Shown here piece by piece: positions 17,900 through 28,219 of a stretch of DNA of 64,000 nucleotides. How positions within the stretch are numbered: position 1 is the stretch's first letter; each line of letters begins with the position of its first letter. The notes under the pieces are model-generated. The model worked only from the letters and a program-made list of their open reading frames with translations, did not search any database and was not told the origin of the DNA. A program made the position numbers and the translations under genes. This DNA comes from an uncultured Litoreibacter sp. (lineage in GTDB: Bacteria; Pseudomonadota; Alphaproteobacteria; Rhodobacterales; Rhodobacteraceae). The DNA lies in the NCBI GenBank assembly GCA_947493265.1, contig CANLQL010000004.1, forward strand, positions 310,001-374,000, read 5' to 3'.

Positions 17900-18742
17900 A
17901 TGACCTTCAAAACAACTTTGCTCTCTGCGGCTGTAGCGGCGCTGATGCCGATTGCCGCCCTGGCCGATACAGCCGCCAACAAAGCGTTCGTGATCGAGGC
18001 GATGACAGAGACGCTCCTCAACGGCAATGTCGACGCTGTCGACACCTATTTCGCACCGACGTACATTCAGCATAACCCCGATGTTGCAAGCGGCACTGAA
18101 GCATTCAAAGGCCTCGTCGGGATGCTGAACCAAGGCGACGGGATCGAGGCCGAGTTCGTGCGCGTCATTGCCGACGATGACATGGTCGCCGTCCACGCGC
18201 GCTACACCGGGTTCGGCCCCAAGCCCATGATCGCATTCGACGTGTTCCGCCTTGAAGACGGCAAGATCGTTGAACACTGGGACAACCTGATCCAAGAGCA
18301 ACCCCTGAACCCGTCAGGGCGCAGCCAAATCGACGGCGCGACCGAGATCACCGATCTCGACAAGACCGAGGCCAACAAGGCGAAGGTCGAAGAGTTTCTG
18401 ACCCGCTCGATGATCAACCACGAAGAGGTCGACATCACCAGCTACATCAGCCCGGTCACCTATATTCAGCACAACCCGATGGTGGCGGACGGCTTGGAAG
18501 GCTTCGGCGCATTCATGGGCGAGATGGCCAAACAGGGCATCACCATGGAGTACTCGAAAGTTCACCAAGTGATCGGCGAGGGCAATTTTGTCCTCAGCAT
18601 GTCCGAAGGCACATTTGGCGGTGAACCACAGGCCTTCTACGACCTGTTCCGGCTCGATGACGATCTGATCGTCGAGCATTGGGACATCATCGTGCCGATG
18701 CCCGGCCCTGATGCCAAGCACAATGAAGCCGGCAAATTCTGA
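17900..18742 (+). CDS. Exported protein with two SnoaL/NTF2-like domains
   Basis: A 280-residue precursor. The signal peptide (about residues 1-22, ending ALA-D) is followed by two tandem SnoaL-type NTF2 folds. Each starts with a TAANKAFVIEAM- or EANKAKVEEFL-like helix and carries a YIQHNP motif (about residues 54-59 and again in the second domain), and each ends with a VEHWD motif. These His/Asp positions line the pocket in SnoaL-like cyclases and hydrolases. AAGGAA precedes the ATG. A periplasmic location for this fold is unusual. Substrate unknown. Confidence 0.85.
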   Translation: MTFKTTLLSAAVAALMPIAALADTAANKAFVIEAMTETLLNGNVDAVDTYFAPTYIQHNPDVASGTEAFKGLVGMLNQGDGIEAEFVRVIADDDMVAVHARYTGFGPKPMIAFDVFRLEDGKIVEHWDNLIQEQPLNPSGRSQIDGATEITDLDKTEANKAKVEEFLTRSMINHEEVDITSYISPVTYIQHNPMVADGLEGFGAFMGEMAKQGITMEYSKVHQVIGEGNFVLSMSEGTFGGEPQAFYDLFRLDDDLIVEHWDIIVPMPGPDAKHNEAGKF

Positions 18743-18788
18743 ACGACACCTGCGCCCCGGCCACCGGGGCGCACGGAAGGAGCATCTC

Positions 18789-19283
18789 ATGCAACGCAGA
18801 ACACTTCTCAAAACAACGCTCGGCACCGCGCTGGCGATCATCATTGGAACACACGCAGGAGCACAAACAATGGACGAAACATCACAAGCCAGCTTTGACA
18901 CCGTCATGGCCTTCATGGGCGCAATCGGCGGCGGCGATACGGAGAAAATGTCATCCCTGATGGCCGATGACATGGTTTGGCACAACGAGGGCGACAGCAC
19001 GCTGACTTGGATAGGCGAAACCAAGGGCAAGGAAGCAATCTTCGAATTCCTCGGCGTTTTCGGTTCAAATCTACAAACCACGAAGTGGGAAAACACCGAC
19101 GCCTTTGCCTCGGGCGACACAGTCGCCGTGTTCGGAATCATGAACGGTGTGACGACGGCCTCGGGACAAGAGATCGGTGAGTTCACCTTCGCACTCCGCG
19201 CCAAGGTGCGCGACGGCCAAGTCGTGCTTTGGCACTGGTTCGAAGACAGCTTCGCCGTCAGCCAAGCCTATCACGGCCGTTAA
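18789..19283 (+). CDS. Exported single-domain SnoaL-like protein
   Basis: A 164-residue precursor with an N-terminus MQRRTLLKTTLG that resembles a twin-arginine or Sec signal, ending near AGAQ. One SnoaL/NTF2-like domain follows (FDTVMAFMGAIGGGDTEKMSSLMADDMVWHNEG). The ATG is preceded by GGAAGGAG. It is the second of three consecutive NTF2-fold genes, so local duplication followed by divergence is likely. It retains a VWHNEG variant of the YIQHNP motif and a C-terminal LWHWFED. A binding or isomerase-like role is possible; nothing proves catalysis. Confidence 0.82.
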   Translation: MQRRTLLKTTLGTALAIIIGTHAGAQTMDETSQASFDTVMAFMGAIGGGDTEKMSSLMADDMVWHNEGDSTLTWIGETKGKEAIFEFLGVFGSNLQTTKWENTDAFASGDTVAVFGIMNGVTTASGQEIGEFTFALRAKVRDGQVVLWHWFEDSFAVSQAYHGR

Positions 19284-19312
19284 CACCAAACTTCGAAACG
19301 CGAGGGACCAAC

Positions 19313-20080
19313 ATGGGACAAGGACTGGAGAACGTGCGCCGGATTTATCTGGAAGGCATTGCTGGCGGAAACGCCCGCGAGGCCGTGCACGCCTACACCG
19401 GGCACCGCTACACGCAGCACTCAACGGGTGTCGCTGACGGGGCTGAGGGGTTCCTCGCGTTTTTTGAGCCGTTCGTCGCGAGCAATCCAAAGCGCGACAT
19501 CGAAATCAAACGCATCTTCGAAGACGGGCCTTGGGTCTTTTGCAGCGCCTATCAATCACTGAACGATGGCGCAGCGGAATGGGTGACAATGGACATGTTC
19601 CACACCGATGCCAACGGATTGATCCTTGAGCATTGGGACACTATCGCGCCCTATGTGGCAGATACAGCGTCGGGCCAAGACATGGTCGGCGGGGCGCAAG
19701 AGGTCGACACGTCAGCTAACACCGCTGCCAACAAGTCGTTGGTTTTCGAATACACGAAACAGGTCCGGCAGGAGAAAAAGCTGACCAGCCTTGACCAGTT
19801 CGTCTCCGACGATCTGATCCAGCACGCCGCTGGCATCGACGCTGGCCGGCAAGGTCTGTCGGATTGGTTGGGGTCAGCCGACCACGGCGACTACGAGATG
19901 CTGTTCAAACTGATCGGACAAGGCGACTTCGTGGTCACTTACGGCAAGCGCCAAGCCAAGGGTGCCGACATCGCCGTCTTCGACCTCTATCGCATCGCAG
20001 GCGGCAAGATTGCCGAACACTGGATGAACGAAGAACCAATTGCGCCCCGCGAAAGCTGGGGCAACTCCGGCAAATTCTGA
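19313..20080 (+). CDS. Cytosolic protein with two SnoaL/NTF2-like domains
   Basis: A 255-residue protein with no signal peptide and two SnoaL-type domains. The first carries HRYTQHSTGVADG and LEHWDTIAPY; the second carries SDDLIQHAAGIDAG and AEHWMNEEP. Its domain order mirrors the exported protein at 17900, and both end in SGKF or AGKF, so they are probably paralogues addressed to different compartments. GAGGGA precedes the ATG at 19313. Related proteins in other operons are annotated as SnoaL-like polyketide cyclases, but no polyketide genes are nearby. Confidence 0.83.
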   Translation: MGQGLENVRRIYLEGIAGGNAREAVHAYTGHRYTQHSTGVADGAEGFLAFFEPFVASNPKRDIEIKRIFEDGPWVFCSAYQSLNDGAAEWVTMDMFHTDANGLILEHWDTIAPYVADTASGQDMVGGAQEVDTSANTAANKSLVFEYTKQVRQEKKLTSLDQFVSDDLIQHAAGIDAGRQGLSDWLGSADHGDYEMLFKLIGQGDFVVTYGKRQAKGADIAVFDLYRIAGGKIAEHWMNEEPIAPRESWGNSGKF

Positions 20081-20103
20081 CGCTGTTCAAAAGGATCAAG
20101 ATA

Positions 20104-20496
20104 ATGAACAAACAATACCTCGTCCCCCGCATCCTCATCGGGTTGATGGCCCTCGTCATGGCCGCTGCAACCATTCCGGCATATGGCAACCCGACGTCCA
20201 ACCCGGGCATGATCAACCTGGTCGAGCCTGCGCTTTCTCTTGGCGAAACTGCAGGCGCGTTCCTCGGGCGGCAAATGACTGTCATTCTGATCGCCCTGAT
20301 CGGTGCCGTCACCGGCCTGCGCCACCTCGTGATGATCGGCGGGTTTGGCATGATGTTCATGAACGGCCACGACGCCATCTTCATGGGCCTGATGGGCGGG
20401 TCAGACTTTGCCGTCGCAGCCATCGCCGGCCTTGTGTTCGCGGCACTGGGTGCTTTGTCGATCTTCCTCGTCTGGCGTCAGCAACCCGCAGCATGA
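20104..20496 (+). CDS. Small membrane protein with about four helices, unknown family
   Basis: A 130-residue hydrophobic protein with segments at about 8-28, 55-75, 78-95 and 102-122, and a short polar C-terminus. I do not recognise the family with certainty; it resembles small DUF4345/DUF4267-type membrane proteins. Its TGA overlaps the ATG of the following haem-membrane gene (ATGA), so the two are probably translationally coupled and may form a membrane complex. It lies downstream of the NTF2-fold genes. Confidence 0.75.
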   Translation: MNKQYLVPRILIGLMALVMAAATIPAYGNPTSNPGMINLVEPALSLGETAGAFLGRQMTVILIALIGAVTGLRHLVMIGGFGMMFMNGHDAIFMGLMGGSDFAVAAIAGLVFAALGALSIFLVWRQQPAA

Positions 20497-21104
20497 CATC
20501 CATTCTTCGGTCCCTTTCAGCCTATTGGCTCTGGGCAGTTCTCTCTCTGCCCGCAGCCGGTTTTCTTGCTGCCGCGAGTGGCTCAAGTAATCCGGAAGTC
20601 TACGAACAACTGCTTCACCCGACGGGTGAGTTCTCGGCACGCTTCATGATCCTGGCAATGCTGGCCTCGCCGCTCATGCTGATCTTCAAAGGCTGGCGAG
20701 GGCCACTTTGGCTCAAGAAGAACCGTCGTTATTTCGGTGTTGCCGCTTTTGGATATGCAGCCTTGCACACCGCGTTCTATCTGGTGGACAGCCAAACGCT
20801 GGACCGTGTGCTTGGCGAGTTGCCGCGCCTCTACATCTGGACCGGCTGGCTGGCCTTCCTGATTTTCATTCCATTGGCATTGACGTCCATGGACGTCTTC
20901 GTGCGCATCCTGGGACCAAGCTGGAAAAAGCTGCAACGTTGGACCTACGCCGCAGCTGTCCTGACCCTGCTGCATTGGGCCGCACTCCATGAGTGGGACG
21001 GCATAGGCCCCGCCCTTGTTCATTTCGGCCCGCTTGGACTACTTGAGGGGTATCGTCTCTGGTACTGGAACTCGCGCCGTCGCACAATAATTTCGGGCAG
21101 ATAG
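20493..21104 (+). CDS. MsrQ/YedZ-like ferric-reductase transmembrane protein
   Basis: A 203-residue membrane protein of the ferric-reductase-like/MsrQ superfamily. It has about six helices, the segment RRYFGVAAFGYAALHTAFY (His92), and the segment LQRWTYAAAVLTLLHWAALHEWDG (His161, His166); these histidines are in positions expected for b-haem ligands. MsrQ passes quinone electrons to the periplasmic methionine-sulfoxide reductase MsrP, but no msrP is present here. It may therefore donate electrons to an exported protein of this cluster. It overlaps the preceding gene by four bases and ends the co-directional run. Confidence 0.85.
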   Translation: MTSILRSLSAYWLWAVLSLPAAGFLAAASGSSNPEVYEQLLHPTGEFSARFMILAMLASPLMLIFKGWRGPLWLKKNRRYFGVAAFGYAALHTAFYLVDSQTLDRVLGELPRLYIWTGWLAFLIFIPLALTSMDVFVRILGPSWKKLQRWTYAAAVLTLLHWAALHEWDGIGPALVHFGPLGLLEGYRLWYWNSRRRTIISGR

Positions 21105-21282
21105 CATTCTTAGATCGCCGCGTTTTTTGATGGAAGCGTACTTAAACTTTTGACCTGCGCAGATTATTCGATCGCATCAGCCGCTGTTACTGAAGCAAAA
21201 ATGTTTGCGGCGAACATCCAGCCAAACGTTTCAGCCAAAGTAGGCCTCCCCTCCCTCGAGACAGCCAAACTACGACACACCA

Positions 21283-21356
21283 ATGTCCGCTTTCCAGCGC
21301 TTTGCGAACATCGGTACAGGACGCAGCATCCGTCACTTTGGGCTCTAAGCGGACAT
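21283..21356. repeat. Separated inverted repeat upstream of the groEL terminator
   Basis: ATGTCCGCTT (21283-21292) and AAGCGGACAT (21347-21356) are exact 10-base inverted copies about 54 bases apart. They lie in the 313-base gene-free stretch between the MsrQ-like gene and groEL. Its position at the junction between the accessory cluster and core groEL makes it a possible scar or mobile-element end. The rest of the gap, apart from the groEL terminator, shows nothing recognisable. Confidence 0.6.
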
Positions 21357-21358
21357 GC

Positions 21359-21390
21359 GCAAAAAAAGGGCCCGCATCGCTGCGAGCCCT
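21359..21390 (-). terminator. groEL rho-independent terminator
   Basis: On the minus strand, GGGCTCGCA-GCGA-TGCGGGCCC forms a 9-bp stem with one G-U pair, followed by seven T residues. It begins 28 bases beyond the groEL stop codon, as expected for the end of the groESL transcript. Confidence 0.9.
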
Positions 21391-21417
21391 CCGATCTTAG
21401 TACAGCTTGGCGCTGAT

Positions 21418-23109
<1,692 letters not shown>

Positions 23110-23397
23110 TTAGGACAGGATGCCCAGAATGTCGCTTTCTTTCATGATCAACAGCTCTTCGCCGTCAACGGTCACTTCTGTGCCGGACCATTTGCCGAAC
23201 AGAACGCGGTCGCCTGTTTTCACAGCCATCGCGATCAGCTCGCCGCTGTCTTTACGTGCGCCTTCACCAGCTGCGACGATTTCGCCTTCTGCCGGTTTTT
23301 CTTTTGCGCTGTCGGGGATGATCAATCCACCAGCTGTTTTCTCGTCGCCTTCTGTGCGGCGAACCAACACGCGGTCGTGGAGTGGTTTCAATGCCAT
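23110..23397 (-). CDS. groES: Co-chaperonin GroES (Hsp10)
   Basis: A 95-residue co-chaperonin with a normal start ([14 protein letters not shown]). It contains the mobile-loop region [20 protein letters not shown] and the C-terminal [13 protein letters not shown]. It caps GroEL rings. The ATG at 23397 has AAGGAG upstream. It is the first gene of groES-groEL, with CIRCE 50 bases upstream. Confidence 0.99.
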   Translation of the reverse strand: MALKPLHDRVLVRRTEGDEKTAGGLIIPDSAKEKPAEGEIVAAGEGARKDSGELIAMAVKTGDRVLFGKWSGTEVTVDGEELLIMKESDILGILS

Positions 23398-23446
23398 CTC
23401 GTGGTGCTCCTTAGCTCCGTGTTTCTCCCAAGGGCTCTTGCCCTTA

Positions 23447-23473
23447 TTAGCACTCACCATAGTCGAGTGCTAA
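23447..23473. promoter_or_regulatory. CIRCE operator (HrcA binding site)
   Basis: A perfect TTAGCACTC-N9-GAGTGCTAA inverted repeat lies 50 bases upstream of groES. This is the consensus CIRCE element bound by the HrcA repressor, which releases on heat stress when GroEL is titrated. hrcA itself is not in the window. Confidence 0.97.
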
Positions 23474-23549
23474 CGCGCTGTAGCTAAGGAGGGCAGCAAC
23501 CGCTGTCAACCGATCATACCGGCTTTTTTGCAAGAATCTGTCGAAATCC

Positions 23550-24224
23550 TCAGACGTATTGCGCGTGGCCTTCCAAACCCTTTGGCGTTAGGGTGTAAAT
23601 GCCTTTTTCTACCCGCTCAAACCATCCGTAGTGATCGTCAGCCATCAGGCGCGTGGCGTTGGGGACGTTCACGGCTTTCGCCACTTGTGCGCCCTTGGAG
23701 GGGCCGTTTTCCCGAAGGTAGCAAGCACAGCGAACCGCGTCTTGTCGGTAGGCTGTCACCAACCCTACCCGCGTTTGGCCGCCTTGGTTTGGATCGCCGA
23801 CACGTCGGGCAAATTCCCGCAATAGACGCCCTTTACGAAGTTTGGATTTCCGCGGTCGGTACGGGGCCGGATCAAGATGTACCTCAACCAGATCATCGCG
23901 CAGGCGCACCGTAATCAGCCCAAGGCCCAGACGTCTGCATAGCGCTTTGTTGTCGCTCAAGGACTTCAACCCACGTTTGCCGGACGTTCTCGGCACCGCA
24001 ATATACACATCATCGCTGATGGTCTGGCGGGCCGTTGCTTGATGAAACAAGCTTAGGGAGAAGCCAGTTTTCAACTCCACAATGACCGGGTCGTCCGGGT
24101 CACGGATACCCACAACATCACAGGCCCCGACCTCCGCCTTCACGTCATATCCCTGCCCTTCCAGAAACGCTTTCACGCCAGGATACAATGCGGTTTCACG
24201 AAGGGGTGGGTCCGATTTTGCCAT
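23550..24224 (-). CDS. DUF2161 family protein (nuclease-like fold suspected)
   Basis: A 224-residue protein. The first half contains EVGACDVVGIRDPDDPVIVELKTG, with Asp and Glu-X-Lys spacing like PD-(D/E)XK nucleases, and then LFHQATARQTISDDVYIAVP. The second half ends in a winged-helix-like region (NGPSKGAQVAKAVNVPNATRLM). It matches DUF2161, conserved in Rhodobacterales without known function. ATG 24224 is preferred over ATG 24233 because AGGTAGG lies nine bases upstream. It is a lone gene between groESL and the divergent pyrophosphatase gene. Confidence 0.82.
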   Translation of the reverse strand: MAKSDPPLRETALYPGVKAFLEGQGYDVKAEVGACDVVGIRDPDDPVIVELKTGFSLSLFHQATARQTISDDVYIAVPRTSGKRGLKSLSDNKALCRRLGLGLITVRLRDDLVEVHLDPAPYRPRKSKLRKGRLLREFARRVGDPNQGGQTRVGLVTAYRQDAVRCACYLRENGPSKGAQVAKAVNVPNATRLMADDHYGWFERVEKGIYTLTPKGLEGHAQYV

Positions 24225-24316
24225 TTCCCGCATCCTACCTTTGAACGCGCCCGTGACAACCCAAACCGCTACCCCTATAAGGCCCGCAACAAGTTCAGCC
24301 TTCTAGGAATTGCAAT

Positions 24317-25237
24317 ATGACGACGCTTATTTTTGGCCACAAATCACCCGATACAGATTCCACAGGATCACCAATCATCTGGGAATGGTTTCTCAATCAT
24401 CAGGGTGGTGATGCAAAGGCCGTTCTGCTGGGGGAGCCAAACACCGAAGCCAATTTCGTTCTCGAGCGTTGGTCGCTTGGAAAACCTGAAATCATCAAAA
24501 GCCTAGATGATGGACAAAGCTGCGTTGTCGTCGACACGAACAACCCAGCGGAGCTTCCAGAAAACATCAATTCTGCAGATGTGCGGGCGATCATCGATCA
24601 CCACAAGCTTGTAGGTGGGCTGGAAACGGCAGGCCCGATCGACATCACCATTCGTCCGCTGGCCTGTACGGCCACGATCATGCACGATCTGATGGGGGAT
24701 CATTCAGGGCATATGCCGGATGCGATCAAGGGCGCGATGCTGTCTTGCATCTTGTCAGATACGCTTGCTTTCCGGTCCCCGACAACGACAGACGCTGACA
24801 AGGCGCTTGCTGAAAAGCTTGCAGGTGATCTGGCCATTTCCATCCCAGAATACGCTGATGAAATGTTCGCGGCGAAATCCGATGTTTCTGCGTTCTCTGA
24901 CGCCGAGCTTTTGCGCATGGACAGCAAAGAATACGCCGTTGATGGGACGAAATTCCGCGTCTCTGTCTTGGAAACGACGTCGCCTGACACGGTCCTGAGC
25001 CGTAAAGACAGCCTGATGGAAACCATGAAAACCGTCGCTGCTGAGGACGGTGTTGATCAGGTTTTGCTTTTTGTTGTCGATATCCTGAACGAAGAAGCAA
25101 CGATGTTGCTGCCCAACAGTCTGACAAAAACTCTGGCGGAAAAGTCCTTCAATGCGGCGACAGGCGACGCTGATACGGTGATTTTGCCAGGCATTATGAG
25201 CCGCAAGAAACAGATCATTCCGAACCTCAAGCTTTGA
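24317..25237 (+). CDS. ppaC: Manganese-dependent inorganic pyrophosphatase (family II)
   Basis: A 306-residue DHH-superfamily enzyme. The FGHKSPDTDS metal site is at the N-terminus, followed by DTNN, the DHH motif in AIIDHHKLVGG, LSDTL, and the C-terminal SRKK substrate-binding motif. It hydrolyses pyrophosphate to phosphate in the cytosol, driving biosynthetic reactions. It is followed by a HAD-family hydrolase gene 94 bases downstream on the same strand. The length fits family II enzymes. Confidence 0.96.
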   Translation: MTTLIFGHKSPDTDSTGSPIIWEWFLNHQGGDAKAVLLGEPNTEANFVLERWSLGKPEIIKSLDDGQSCVVVDTNNPAELPENINSADVRAIIDHHKLVGGLETAGPIDITIRPLACTATIMHDLMGDHSGHMPDAIKGAMLSCILSDTLAFRSPTTTDADKALAEKLAGDLAISIPEYADEMFAAKSDVSAFSDAELLRMDSKEYAVDGTKFRVSVLETTSPDTVLSRKDSLMETMKTVAAEDGVDQVLLFVVDILNEEATMLLPNSLTKTLAEKSFNAATGDADTVILPGIMSRKKQIIPNLKL

Positions 25238-25331
25238 GGACCGCGTTCGAAATTCTTCCTGCCTGAAACTCCCCGCCGATGGCGGACCCCTCAACGCCAA
25301 ACGGCGCACCGTTCAATCGAAAGGCTTCAAT

Positions 25332-26204
25332 ATGAACCAGATCATCGAAAAACTCTCTGAGGTTTCGGATCGATATGACGCGCTTTTTGTGGACCTCTGG
25401 GGGTGCATTCACGACGGGCTACGTCCGTTCGAGACAGCCGTCGCCGCGATGCAGGAATATCGGGCCAAGGGTGGGACGGTGATTTTCGTCACCAACGCAC
25501 CAAGGCATCGGTCCAGTGTCGCCGCGCAACTAGTGAAGATCGGTGTCGCGGAAGACAGCTACGATGACATCGCAACCTCTGGCGACAGCGCACGGGCAGC
25601 AATGTTTCGTGGCGCTGTGGGTGAGAAGGTCTATTTCATCGGGCAACCGCACGATCTGACCTTCTTTGATCCGCTTAAGATCATTGAAAACCCTGTCCCG
25701 ATCAAGCAGGTACCACTCGAAGAAGCGGAAGGCATTGTATGCTGCGGTCCACGCGATCCGCTCGCAGATCCGGACGTAAACAGGCCAGAATTTCTTTATG
25801 CGAAGCAAAAGGGTTTGAAACTGCTCTGCGCCAACCCCGATATCGTTGTTGATCGCGGGGATAGCCGCGAATGGTGCGCGGGTGCGCTGGCCCAGTTATA
25901 TACCGAGATGGGTGGCGAAAGCCTTTATTTCGGCAAGCCGCACCCCCCTATTTATGACTTGGCGCGCCGGCGGCTTTCGGCGTTGGGCAAGACTGTTCCA
26001 GACAGTCGGGTTCTGTGTATCGGCGACGGTGTGCTAACCGATATTCGTGGCGCACTCGGGGAAGACCTTGATTCTCTGTTTATCTCCGGTGGTCTTGCCG
26101 CCGAAGAGACAAAAACTGCACATTCGCCGGACCCCGATCTGCTAACCGCTTATCTTCAAAAGGAAATGGTCACGCCAACCTACACGATAGGTAAGTTGCG
26201 CTGA
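25332..26204 (+). CDS. HAD-superfamily hydrolase, TIGR01459 type
   Basis: A 290-residue class IIA HAD protein. Motif I is DALFVDLWGCIHDG (the second Asp of DxD is replaced by Trp-Gly, as in this subfamily). Motif II is VIFVTNAPR. A late GKPHPPIYDLA Lys and an IGDGVLTDIRGA acidic motif follow. The TIGR01459 group is conserved in alphaproteobacteria with unassigned substrate. The atypical first motif raises some doubt about phosphatase activity. It is co-directional with ppaC and the MaoC gene. Confidence 0.88.
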   Translation: MNQIIEKLSEVSDRYDALFVDLWGCIHDGLRPFETAVAAMQEYRAKGGTVIFVTNAPRHRSSVAAQLVKIGVAEDSYDDIATSGDSARAAMFRGAVGEKVYFIGQPHDLTFFDPLKIIENPVPIKQVPLEEAEGIVCCGPRDPLADPDVNRPEFLYAKQKGLKLLCANPDIVVDRGDSREWCAGALAQLYTEMGGESLYFGKPHPPIYDLARRRLSALGKTVPDSRVLCIGDGVLTDIRGALGEDLDSLFISGGLAAEETKTAHSPDPDLLTAYLQKEMVTPTYTIGKLR

Positions 26205-26296
26205 CCCGCATTTCACTTGATTTTTCTGCATCCGCAAAGTAATTAAGTTTCAAAATTCACCGCAAATTGCGCTGAAAGTTACTTTAAGGGTCAAAA

Positions 26297-26755
26297 ATGT
26301 TGGATATGGTACGCGGCGACAATCTGCCCCGAGGCACAATCTGCATCGAGGATATCGAGATCGGCATGAAACGCCACTTGCGCAAGCAAGTCACGGACCG
26401 TGACATCGAAATGTTCGCGGAAGTTTCAACCGACCATAACCCCGTCCATCTTGACGAAGACTACGCCAATGAGACGATTTTCCAGGGGCGGATTGCCCAC
26501 GGGATGCTGACGGCGGGACTGATTTCGGCGGTGATTGGCGAACAGCTGCCCGGTCATGGAACTGTCTATTTGGGTCAAAGCCTGAAGTTTCTTGCCCCCG
26601 TTCGTCCAGGCGACATGGTGATGGCAGAGGTTGAGGTGACCGAAATTGACCACGCAAAGCGCCGCGTCACCATGCACACACGCTGCGAAGTGGACGGAAA
26701 GAACGTCCTGAAAGGCGAAGCAGTCGTGTTGGCCCCAAGCCGCAAATTCGACTGA
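26297..26755 (+). CDS. MaoC-family (R)-hydratase-like dehydratase
   Basis: A 152-residue hot-dog-fold protein. The hydratase-2 signature FAEVSTDHNPVHLDEDYANETIFQGRIAHGM contains the catalytic Asp and His. Members hydrate (R)-specific enoyl-CoAs in fatty-acid or polyhydroxyalkanoate metabolism. ATG 26297 is preceded by AAGGG. The 92-base AT-rich gap upstream could hold a promoter. Substrate unknown. Confidence 0.9.
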   Translation: MLDMVRGDNLPRGTICIEDIEIGMKRHLRKQVTDRDIEMFAEVSTDHNPVHLDEDYANETIFQGRIAHGMLTAGLISAVIGEQLPGHGTVYLGQSLKFLAPVRPGDMVMAEVEVTEIDHAKRRVTMHTRCEVDGKNVLKGEAVVLAPSRKFD

Positions 26756-26816
26756 TCCAAGCAAAGCTTTCACCGCAGGTCTTGCACCGGTCTTAATGCG
26801 CGGTTACCCAATCGCC

Positions 26817-27749
26817 ATGCAGGTCATCCGCGACTATCAATATGTTCGACCCGAAGATCGTGGCGCTTCAGCGGCCATCGGCAATTTCGATGGCGTTCAT
26901 ATCGGGCATCAAGCCGTAATTGAGATTGCGCGAAGCGCCGCGCCAGACGCCCCACTAGGTATTCTTACGTTTGAGCCGCATCCGCGTGAGTTTTTCGCGC
27001 CCGATGCCGCCCCCTTTCGGCTGATGAACGCCGAAGCAAAGGCAAACCGGTTGGAAAAGATTGGTGTTGAGAAGCTTTATGAGCTGAACTTTAACACAGT
27101 GCTTTCCACGCTGACCGCTGAGCAATTCGTCGAACGGGTCATCGTTGACGGGCTCGGGTTGGCCCATGTCGTGATCGGGGCCGATTTCTGCTTTGGAAAA
27201 GGCCGCGCAGGGAATGCAGAAACTATGCAGTCGCTTGGTGTAAAACATGGGTTCGGCGTGACAATTGCCGAATTGATTACCGCTGACGCCGGATTGATTT
27301 CATCGACGAATATTCGCAACGCGCTGAGTGAGGGCGCTCCGGCGGAAGCGGCCAAGATGCTGGGTCACTTGCACCGTCTGGAGGGCGAAATTATCCGTGG
27401 GGATCAACGCGGACGTGATCTTGGCTATCCCACAGCCAACATGTCTATCGACGGGCTGCATCCGCCGAAATTTGGGGTCTACGCGGTCCATGTCGACGTA
27501 CTCAGCGGACCGCATACCGGGACGTATCAAGGGGCAAGCTCCATTGGCGTGCGGCCAATGTTCGGGGAAAACCATCCGAATTGCGAAACGTTCCTGTTCG
27601 ATTTTCAAGGCGATCTGTATGGCGAACATATCTCAGTCGCGCTGGTGGAATATCTACGGGGCGAAGAAAAGTTCGACAGCCTTGAAGCCTTGATCGCGCA
27701 GATGGATGCGGATTGCGCGACAGCGCGCAGAATCCTGTCGCAGCCATGA
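26817..27749 (+). CDS. ribF: Bifunctional riboflavin kinase/FAD synthetase
   Basis: A 310-residue RibF. The N-terminal nucleotidyltransferase half starts with [14 protein letters not shown] and contains [14 protein letters not shown] and [10 protein letters not shown]. The C-terminal flavokinase half contains [11 protein letters not shown] and [12 protein letters not shown]. It makes FMN and FAD in the cytosol. The start MQVIRDYQ at 26817 is the usual one; an in-frame ATG at 26796 would add seven residues. Its stop overlaps the next gene by four bases. Confidence 0.96.
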   Translation: MQVIRDYQYVRPEDRGASAAIGNFDGVHIGHQAVIEIARSAAPDAPLGILTFEPHPREFFAPDAAPFRLMNAEAKANRLEKIGVEKLYELNFNTVLSTLTAEQFVERVIVDGLGLAHVVIGADFCFGKGRAGNAETMQSLGVKHGFGVTIAELITADAGLISSTNIRNALSEGAPAEAAKMLGHLHRLEGEIIRGDQRGRDLGYPTANMSIDGLHPPKFGVYAVHVDVLSGPHTGTYQGASSIGVRPMFGENHPNCETFLFDFQGDLYGEHISVALVEYLRGEEKFDSLEALIAQMDADCATARRILSQP

Positions 27750-28219
27750 AGGATCCGATTGACCGCGACGGCTTGCGTGACCGGTTCTGGGAACGCGTTC
27801 CACTGAAAAACCTGGTCCCCAAGGAATGGGAAGCGCTTTGCGATGGGTGTGGCAAATGCTGCCTGAACAAGCTTGAGGATGAAGACACTCAGGAGATCGC
27901 GTTTACGCGTGTCGCTTGCCGTTTGCTGGATGGGGATACGTGCCGTTGCGCGCAATACGATATCCGCAAGCAATTTGTCCCAGATTGTGTCGTGCTCACG
28001 CCAAACAATATCGATGAGATCGGGTATTGGATGCCTACGACCTGCGCCTACCGATTGCTGGCCGAAGGAAAGCCGCTTTATGACTGGCACCCGTTGATTT
28101 CCGGCACGTCTGAGACGGTCCATACAGCTGGAATTTCTGTGCGGGGATGGACCGTCCCGGAATTCGAAATTCCAGAAGAAGAATGGGAAGATCACATCAT
28201 TGAGGAGCCCGGTGCATGA
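27746..28219 (+). CDS. YkgJ-type cysteine-cluster protein
   Basis: A 157-residue protein. [17 protein letters not shown], then [24 protein letters not shown] and CAYR place eight cysteines in a UPF0260/YcgN-like pattern, suggesting a metal or Fe-S/zinc site. The function is not established. It overlaps ribF (ATGA) and threonine aldolase (ATGA), so the three form one translationally coupled operon. Confidence 0.88.
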   Translation: MKDPIDRDGLRDRFWERVPLKNLVPKEWEALCDGCGKCCLNKLEDEDTQEIAFTRVACRLLDGDTCRCAQYDIRKQFVPDCVVLTPNNIDEIGYWMPTTCAYRLLAEGKPLYDWHPLISGTSETVHTAGISVRGWTVPEFEIPEEEWEDHIIEEPGA

